Of a DNA stretch of 64,000 nt, positions 56,418-64,000 are shown piece by piece. The notes below the pieces were generated by a model that had not been told where the DNA came from, did not search any database, and saw only the letters and a program-made list of their open reading frames with translations. A program made the translations under genes and the position numbers. Each line of letters begins with the position of its first letter. The stretch's first letter is position 1. Source of the stretch: Rugalucina vietnamica (taxonomy: Eukaryota; Mollusca; Bivalvia; Lucinida; Lucinidae); the NCBI GenBank assembly GCA_964017185.1, contig OZ024877.1, forward strand, positions 3,450,006 through 3,514,005. The letters run 5' to 3'.

Positions 56418-57247
56418 TAAAAACTATTTTTGACCAGTTAGTACACGCTTGGCACTGAGGCTGTATGACATATTCGGAATGCTTTTTTGTAAACATGCAT
56501 GGAGATTGTAAATAACAGCTGAAGGTCTGATTCTAAGTCTAACGCTACCCCACCCACCGCCACCGGTGGTAATCAAAACAAAAATCTGTTAAATTTTCAC
56601 CTTCTGTATGTTAGAGACCATAAATATTTTGTTTAACATGTGCAATGTTCACCTACTTGCAGTAAACAAGGTGCAGATCCAAAATAATCATAGAGGAAGC
56701 CGAATCGGACACAGAGAAATTTGTTGTTGTGACAAAGTTATCTTTCTTTGAGACAACTAAACACCGAAGTGCTAACTTCAGCGGTACCAGTTAAGTCATG
56801 TCATACCGGTTAAGTCTGTTAAACAGGGCTTATCATTGGTTGAGTCAGGATGACTGAATTAATTTCATTGAAACATTTCCATGCATTTCAGAAGCCTATC
56901 TCATTTCAACTGTCTCTCGCCATCCAACTAGCAAAGAACGATTTCTGTTGCTATGCAACAATTACGGAGATAATGAACCACAGCTTGTAAAAGGAAAAAA
57001 TAATGATAAAACGAAAGTAAAGAAATACATGTTTTGCATTTCAAACACAGTTTTCGAGCGTTTGTATGTTCTTGTATAATTTTATTTTCAACTATCACAT
57101 CTCTAGCATATTTTTATTTGTAAGATTAAATGGTTTCGGTTAGCGGAATTCGACTGCGGTATATTTTTCCGGAAGTACAATGACTCACAAAAATCGACGT
57201 CTTCATACTGCAAAACAGAATAAAACAGAACAGAACTTCTAATCGTA

Positions 57248-57308
57248 AAGCAACCAACATCTCGTTGTTGCCGATGCCGCCGCTGCGCGGCAACAACTCG
57301 GTTGGTTA
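57248..57308. other. Imperfect inverted repeat around GTTGTTGCCG
   Basis: AACCAAC..GTTGTTGCC is mirrored by GGCAACAAC..GTTGGTT with a ~14 bp GC-rich loop. It could form a hairpin in the presumed intron downstream of the exon at 57492. Function unknown. Confidence 0.5.
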
Positions 57309-57491
57309 GTTGCTATAAAATTTCAAACCCCTAACATGCACCTAAATGTTTCAAAGTAAAAGTGTAACAGACGCATGTACAAACTGACAGACAAACCCAA
57401 AGCAATATGCCTTCCGTTGGGGGCAATACGAGGCACGTAAACAACAAATTATAATCTAAAGCATTATGTGAAACATGGCAAACGTGCTTAC

Positions 57492-57731
57492 ATAGGTCAG
57501 CAAGAATAGTTTCTGTGTCGTCATCTATTGAAACACTGTATATGACGCCAAGTACGCAATATAGCACCGATCTTCTGTACCCATCAAATATAGTGCCAAA
57601 CGAAACGGAATTGTCCGGTAGATCAGCAACTTGAATGGCCTGACTCGTACCAGAATCATTCAAGGGAATCATGAAAACGTCTCGAAATGTGCCTGAGTTA
57701 TGTTGTCTCACTATAATAAAGTCGTCCATTG
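57492..57731 (-). CDS. Internal exon of an extracellular-type protein
   Basis: 240 bp open exon between acceptor TTCCTTGCAG and donor GTAAGCACG, phase 1 at both ends. It encodes MDDFIIVRQHNSGTFRDVFMI..VLYCVLGVIYSVSIDDDTETILADL, alternating beta-strand-like sequence with FGTIFDGYRRSVLYC reminiscent of a propeller (YWTD/LDL-receptor-type) repeat, though that assignment is weak. It joins in frame to the CCP exon 367 bp upstream. A phase 1-1 exon fits exon-shuffled modular proteins. The rest of the gene is not visible. Confidence 0.65.
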
Positions 57732-58098
57732 CTGCAAGGAACAAACATAATACATCTTTGCAGGGTTAATTTATGCATATACACGATAATGTCATGAAAA
57801 GAAACGAAATGCATTTTTCTGATTTCGCCTTGTCCTGTTCATTGCCTACTTGTACATTTTCAAATACCATATTATTTGATGGCAGATCGAAAAATTGAGT
57901 ATAAGAAAAGTGTCAATTAAGAAAGTTGTTTTATCAAATTGTCATCATATGAACCACGTTGTGTGAAATTAACGGCATGTCACTTTTTACCTAGGTTGAC
58001 TTATATTTTTTTTTGTTTTAATAAATCATTGTGATATTTCTTTCTTTCATACGAAATTACAATGTAATCATAAATCTGGTATTGTAATGCCAACGTAC

Positions 58099-58278
58099 CT
58101 CTACAAGGTGTAGAGAGATCCCAGAGTCCAGTATTATCACCACATGTCAAGATGGCACCGAGTGTATTCTTTTCATATCCATAATCACAGGTATAGTCAC
58201 ATGACACGCCCGCCATTGGTGATACACAGTCTGCCGAGACTGTAGCATGTGGTATACCAGTAGTGTCACAGAGAACAA
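58099..58278 (-). CDS. Sushi/CCP domain exon
   Basis: 180 bp, phase 1-1, acceptor TTTTTCAG and donor GTACGTTGG. The 60 residues have the CCP cysteine framework: C (LCDTTG), C (ADCVSP), C-x3-C (SCDYTCDYGYE), C (LTCGDN), the Trp of GLWDL and a final C (TPC). CCP modules occur in complement regulators, selectins and many secreted or membrane proteins. They mediate protein binding. This is the only clear host domain in the window. Confidence 0.8.
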
Positions 58279-58690
58279 CTGAAAAATGATTTATTTTATA
58301 CTTTACAGTGAAAACCAATGTATATCAAAACTTGATAAAATTGGTATTTTCATTGATATGAAATTTCACTGATATCAAATCTCACTGATATCAAAAGTCA
58401 CTAGTGACTGATATCAGCCTATATCTTAACTGTAGATTTTGGATTCCTTCTGACGTTTCCATTTACATGACGTCATTAAATGCGTCGTCACTTCAGAAAT
58501 TCAAACGTCTATAACTCCGTTATTTATGAACGAAAACATTTAGTGTGGGTATTCATTTTCTTAGTTAGAACGTAAGGAATAATGTGGTACCAAACTTATT
58601 TGTGTTTTCAAACATTTTTGGTTTTTGCATTTTCACCGCCTGTCATGTGAATTGGAAAATGCCAGTGTATTGTATAAAATAAAAAGAAAA

Positions 58691-58837
58691 TTTGCTTTTT
58701 TCGGTGAATACCAAAAATATTTCATCTCGTGAGTTGAAAACATAAAAATTTTCACTCGTGCTGCGCACTCGTGACAATTCTGATGTTTTCAACACACTCG
58801 ATGAAATATATTTGGTATTCACCTCAAAAAAGCAAAT
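58691..58837. repeat. Hairpin MITE-like palindrome
   Basis: Arms of about 55 bp: TTTGCTTTTTTCGGTGAATA..GAGTTGAAAACAT and its approximate reverse complement, with a ~40 bp CTCGTG-rich centre. Lies just upstream of the CCP exon, in a presumed intron. No target duplication was settled. Confidence 0.65.
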
Positions 58838-58996
58838 GTCCTCTATTTATTGCACTTTATGTTTACTTCAAGACCAGATAAGATGAGTTTATAAAAAGAC
58901 GGCATGACAGTAAATTACAATACAAATGATATTATAAATTAAATGCTTTTATGAGCTTTTAACCGTCTAGGTTCGCTATATACAGTCGCTGTCAAA

Positions 58997-60292
58997 TATA
59001 CTCCTCCTAAAAATCCGATCACCCAAAATCATCAGAATTGTAAATTGTTTTTGCACTATGAATTATTTTGAATAAATTTTGTAGATATGTTTTACTCTTA
59101 ATGACTCTGTTCCCAAACAAAAACAGAAATGATTTTGGTGTGTAAGGTTTTACGCCCTTCTTAACAGTTTATGTCAAACGAAGACACGTCATGCTGAAAA
59201 TGTCATTTAAAGGGAAACATTACTATTTAATTCCCGCATATGATTGTCATGAAACTTCCTATGCTACAAGATAAAAGTAACCTTGGACTAAAATCGAAAT
59301 AAAAGTGGGGAGTCACCGGCCTCGTTTCCATGGTATCAGAACCTTTTGGATGTTTCTCGTGCATTTCAGAAAACCGCACTCGTAGCGGACATGTGTTTTT
59401 ACTGCAAAAAACAACTTAAACACACGATGAGTGTTATTTTCTTACATTTTGATACTATTTGCTCTTAAAGTGAGAAGATTACATGCAAAATTAACTTTCC
59501 CGCCATCTTTTCAAACCTGGAAAATGTACGTATTTTTGCGATATCTCCTTAACTACGCATATGATTTTGATTAAATTACACCAAGAGATAGGAAAAGTGG
59601 TAACCATTTAAAAGTTTAAATAAAAAGTGGCGATCACTGGATTGCGTAGGAAGATATAGAGAAAAAAAGGTCAATATTCCCGCCTTTTTCGTTTTAACGC
59701 CAAACGTTATACTGACGTCATGTATATTTATGCGACGTCATCAACAGCGAAATAAACGTTTTTGCATATAATTAACCTTATACACAAATTTGGGTAATAT
59801 CAATTGCCACAGAACTTCTTTTAAAATAAAAATGAACAATATGTATACCCGCTTTAGGACTTAATTATGCAAATAGAATAAGATTCTACAGCTTGCAACG
59901 TCATTGAGAAATCAAAACAAAACGACGTTAAAAACTACGCGTAACACGCAGATACTTAACGCCGACGTTGCGCAAACAGTGTGCTCATAAACAATAGTAA
60001 TCTTAACCCTTAAAAGACTGAATGAGCCACTGAGCCCCGATTACAAAGTCAGTAGGCTTACACTACATTTTGCTTTTTAGATCCCAACACATTAGGCTGG
60101 CTCCTTCAAACCATAGAAAACACCTTCGTTTAATACTGAGCATGCGCAAAAGATGTACACTGTATGTCAAAGTTTAGTTGACACACCAGATTCAATTTTC
60201 AAGTTAAATTAAACAGAACGAAATAATTCTTATTCATTAAAATCGAGTAGTTGAAACACAATTGGGTGACCGGATTTTTGAGGAGGAGTATA
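58997..60292. mobile_element. Inverted-repeat DNA element, ~1.3 kb
   Basis: TATACTCCTCCT..AAAATCCGATCACCC at the left is mirrored by GGGTGACCGGATTTTTG..AGGAGGAGTATA at the right (about 28 bp, two differences). TATA at both outer edges is compatible with a TA target as in Tc1/mariner. No coding frame inside. Confidence 0.7.
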
Positions 60293-62798
60293 ATAATTTG
60301 ATACTCTTCTATTATACGTGTAAAGTAAGATGCGGTTAGTTCTATTTCATGGACGAGTATGTACAATTATTCTACCCATTCCGGATCAAGTTCATGAAAA
60401 TTGTTGCGCATGCGCATATGAATGATTTGAGTATAATAAACTTAGTATTATCTTGAAGCCAATTTTGTTCCTCATCATCTGTAATGCTTTTCATTTTTGA
60501 TCAAGCACGCGACTGTGACCACTGGAGCGTGAAAGTATATGCATAATTGAAGTCAATGCGGATCAGTTGGAGGTAATCCGAATCTTGGACTATATATCTC
60601 CACCGATGGGTTTATTCTTCAAATTCTTTGCATGTAGTCATACAGTGAACCTTATGAAATATTCCGAGGACCAAAACATGTGCCCTTTTCGGCGTCATTT
60701 TCCCATAGCCATGTTTGCTCAACCCCACCCCCGCCGAACACACGATTTTCCATAGGTGATCTGAATAACGTCGGAATAGTATATGATGCTTGTTAAAAAC
60801 GCAGATTATTTCATAGTTTACACTTAATTTTATAATATAAATACCTAGAACGTAAAAATATACATTTAGTTGCAAACATCAAACAATACAAGTCCTTTGA
60901 GAGCATAAAATGACAGTATGCGGTTAAACGTGATTCGGAGTGACTACACTGATACCATTTCAAAGTTTCTAATTAAATATGTCGTAATATTCGATTTTAG
61001 GACGGAAACTTCGTCAAAATGACAGAAAATAATTGGGTAAAATATTAGCAACCAATATCGAAAGATAACTTACATGGTACCTTTCATTTTCGAGAAATTC
61101 GGCGAACCGCCGTGTGTAAAAGAAAGCTTTTTCCGTCGTGTTTCTGTATATGAGCCGGGAACCATTGACGTGAACAAGATGTTGACGTCATTATCCACGA
61201 TCATTGACCGATGGAATGAAACATAGTTGAATCAAGAGTCAAGTGGCTAAGTTCGTTTTAAAAAAATCTTGTTTTATGTTTTTGTAAAATTCTTTTGAAA
61301 ATTATTTTGATCCGGATCATCTTCAGATCCGCTATGGCTACAACAAGTGTATACCAGAATGAAATATTTACCATTGCATTTTCTAAAGAATTACATGTTT
61401 CGCGTACCCCGGACGTGGTTGCGTGTCCCTAAATGCCTAAAACATCGCTGTGCCAAAGACGCAAGCCCTCAATGATAATGCAACCTCACAAGATGTTTGC
61501 ATCCGACTAACTAGTCAACAATGCTCAAACGAGGATTATCACCCCCAATCACAGACCATCATTGTGCATCACATATGTGGTTGTACTTATGAGCCACGTA
61601 AAACCACAAGGGTGGATATATGCATACTAGTGCAGAAGCCAGCAGGGCAAAAAATAATTTTCGTTCCACCCCCTCCACATAAAAGGTTTGGTATTTTCAT
61701 GTTTGAGACCATTATACGCTGTAAGCACAACAATACCTTAGCTGCTCCACTGCATAGTCATAAGACAACAGCAGTAACTAACCAAATTTCACTTGTGGAA
61801 AACAGCTTTAGCGTGTGTATTTTCTCAGAGAAGTGTCTGCTAGAGTATCTAAATATAACATATTGTTATAACCTATAGTATCTGCTGAACTTTTGATAAC
61901 CTAGATACAAATCTGCAATTCTTTGGTGGGTTAGTAATAAATATTTTGAGTCAACGCACTGCAGTATCAACAGAATAAAATGTGTATATAATGCATTTCA
62001 GATTAGCTTGGCTATCTTACATTTAAACTGCCTAGATGCTGTCTGCATGAAGCCTGCCAATGGCAAATGTTCTCATGAGGCTTATCTTTATCTATATTGG
62101 TCCACACTTGCACTTGTGTTAAATTTTATTTTGTGGGTTTGACTGTGATATTTATCTGGGGAATTGGAATATTTGAATATTCGTATTCAGACTGACACTT
62201 CATCTGCTCTATAAACAGAACAGAAAACTTGCAGACGCTCAGATATGACGTTGTGTTTACCACTACAACCAGCCAGTAAAGATCTAGAGCTGGCAGGTTA
62301 AGCAAAGGTCAACATTGGTTTGTGATAGTCTTCTATTTAACAATACCTGATTCGGAAGCCAAGACAACATCAAGCCAGTTAATGCCGACTATATCTGGTC
62401 CTATTCTGGTCACATTCGAAGCGTCATACTTGTTGATTTTCATTACATTCCTGGAACAGTAAACATGTCATTAAATGTTTCACAAGATAAAATAACTCGA
62501 TTGGTCACATGAAAACCGAATACCGTTGCAACGATGCGCACAAGCCATTTATTTCAGCTATTGTTTTCAACACTAAGATATTGACTGATCGTTTTGTCTT
62601 GTCTGTTGCAATATATTTCATATATAATTTCTTCATCACATTGTCTCAAATGACTGGGTGCCCTCATGAAGAGACGTGACGATTAGCCATCTCAAAAATT
62701 GTAAACACCTAACGCATCATTGGATTGAGTGTAGGTGTTGGAGTATTTATTATTTGTACAGAAATACATGCTCTTCACGTCCGTTGAAGTGTAAATTA
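60293..62798. other. Intergenic DNA with a fragment of the inverted-array unit
   Basis: 61636-61720 matches the reverse complement of 51060-51140 (GCAGAAGCCAGCAGGGCA..TTTTCGTTCCACCCCC..CACATAAAAGG), i.e. the right edge of the ~550 bp array. The 142-codon frame over it (61450-61878) has no domain and is probably fortuitous. Nothing else is recognised. Confidence 0.5.
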
Positions 62799-62800
62799 TA

Positions 62801-63482
62801 CGAGGGGTGTTCTTTAATACTTGTCACTTTCTCGATTATTATTTCTGTGGACAATCAATGAGAATGTTGTTCATATGTGGTGAAAGCCCGATCTTTTCTG
62901 ATCAGATTGGTATCAAAATTATTGCTGTCCGACGCACGGTCATATAGTAATCGCATTTTAAAACAGGATACAGTAATGACACTGCGTTAATTTTCATTTA
63001 ATTTATAATATGTTATTTCGGTCCCTAGTATAGAAAAGGTTATAACTTTCGCAATAGTATATACAGGGCCACTTTTATTTTACACATTATGTTGTCATTC
63101 ACATGAGCAACAGAAAACACTTTTGTAGAATATTTTTATTTTGACTTTATAGAGTAATTGCTCCTGCATTATGACTTCATAATATTTTTAATATACGTAA
63201 TTCAAAATCAGCGCACAGGTTACACCTTTTCGTAGTTTTAAATTTTGCCAATTGGATTGTGTGGTGAATATCTCAAACTGATCGTTATCTCAAGTTTGTC
63301 TAAAATGGTCTAAATTGACATTCGCTGTAAATTACTATACAGGCAATTTAACATTTCCTTCACATGTAAGGTGGAGCAGGTGCTTACTTTCTAAGAGAGC
63401 TGTTCGTCTCTATCATAATAGAAACACTGTCAAATTTCATGATTGAAAACGTCAACCAAAACACTTTAGAAATTATCAAGTA
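62801..63482. mobile_element. Mariner-type element, second copy, truncated
   Basis: Begins with TA plus CGAGGGGTGTTCTTTAAT and follows the reverse complement of 19408-18740 at moderate identity (GTGGTGAAAGCCC, TGATCAGATTGGTATCAAAA, TAGTAATCGCATT, AAAATGGTCTAA). It ends at a PLE insertion and its other terminus is not in the window. Confidence 0.75.
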
Positions 63483-63488
63483 AATAGA

Positions 63489-64000
63489 TACCGAAGCCCC
63501 CTGTTTAGATCTACATCTTTCTGTTTCAAATGGATTTGTTTCTTCTAAAATTTATGATAAGCGCGATGACTTTGATTTTGATATAGTAAATTTTCCTTTT
63601 TTGGGTGGTGACGTTCCTCGTCGTGCTTCTTATGGTGTATACATTTCGCAACATATTAGGTTTGCTACAGTCTGCAATCATGTTACAGACTTCAACGCTC
63701 GTAATAAATGTTTAACGGCAAAACTTCTCCAACAGGGCTATCGGTATCATAAACTTCGAAACCTTTTCTAAATTTTATCGTAGACACTATGAATTGATTT
63801 TCAAATATAATGTTGGGTTAATGACACCGTTATACATATGTTATACGTTCTTACCTATATTTAATATATATCTTAACATGATTTCCTTACTGTTTGTTTA
63901 TATGTGTGCATTTCAGAGCCACTGCAGCACCTGAGGGTGAGGTCATGGCCATGTATAATCGATTTAAGCCCGCCAGTAACTTTGTGTTACTGATCGTTCC
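63489..64000 (+). mobile_element. PLE copy running off the window
   Basis: RT from GATACCGAAGCCCC through the FLGGDVPRRASYG and KLLQQGYRYH region, with a frameshift near 63763. A 90 bp AT-rich segment at ~63822-63912 replaces the rest of the RT and early 3' UTR, then GCCACTGCAGCACCTGAGGG..GTTACTGATCGTTCC continues to the edge. Confidence 0.8.

Larger units (their letters stand above)
54712..56545. repeat. ~0.95 kb tandem duplication
   Basis: Unit 1 (54712-55655) and unit 2 (55658-56545) share in order: TAGTTGCGAAACCT..CTACGTTCCGT, GATCAAAACAATTTCCGA, TGACGTCAC, GAGCTAGCTGAATG, CTTATGGAACATCA, GAAGTGAGGGTGAG and GTACACGCTTGGCA. Unit 2 was later hit by a family B hammerhead repeat and a PLE fragment. 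Non-coding. Confidence 0.75.

Noticed and set aside
61450..61878. 142-codon frame as a secreted or cysteine-containing protein
   Set aside because: No signal peptide or domain, and its middle is a fragment of the ~550 bp array unit.

Overview
The window looks like AT-rich, repeat-dominated nuclear DNA of an invertebrate, most likely a bivalve or other mollusc. This is inferred from the mix of elements: Penelope-like elements (PLEs), hammerhead-ribozyme repeats, a Gmr1-type LTR element, tRNA-derived SINEs, molluscan-style LINEs and mariner/Harbinger-type repeats. No bacterial genes, operons or CRISPR arrays are present. The only plausible host coding sequence is a pair of phase 1-1 exons on the minus strand at 57.5-58.3 kb, one of them a sushi/CCP domain. 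Both belong to a gene that is otherwise not visible here.

0.9-16.8 kb is a graveyard of one PLE family. The best copy (8430-10509, +) keeps a 501-codon reverse-transcriptase reading frame with YLDD but no C-terminal GIY-YIG endonuclease. Around it lie at least a dozen 5'-truncated copies on both strands, many nested in each other with 4-7 bp target-site duplications. Mixed in are two families of small repeats carrying hammerhead ribozymes. Family A has a ~376 bp monomer, in tandem at 6.1-7.5 kb. Family B lies at 1.1, 16.6, 31.8 and 55.9 kb. A solo LTR (11118-11987, duplication GACGC) sits inside one PLE.

16.8-35.3 kb holds a GTCAC-rich fold-back repeat, a 1.3 kb mariner-type element with 28-bp terminal repeats, and a well-formed hammerhead (19615-19660). 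It also holds a truncated LINE, a LINE nested inside another LINE, a Harbinger-like element with a GATC-rich satellite, and two SINE copies.

35288-52945 is one Ty3/gypsy-class LTR retrotransposon flanked by CTTAA. Its pol order is protease, integrase, reverse transcriptase, RNase H, as in Gmr1 elements. Four PLE insertions broke it, in the 5' LTR, the leader, pol and the 3' LTR. The last PLE was itself split by a 5.2 kb array of inverted and tandem ~550 bp units carrying a SINE and an old PLE.

53-64 kb holds a ~0.95 kb tandem duplication, the two host exons, a hairpin MITE, a 1.3 kb inverted-repeat element, a second mariner-type copy and a final PLE running off the window edge.

The layers give a relative insertion history. 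Hammerhead repeats and LTR elements served as targets for PLEs, and PLEs served as targets for the solo LTR, the hammerhead repeats and other PLEs. The short-repeat family and the PLE reverse transcriptase are plausible non-autonomous/autonomous partners, but that link is inferred.
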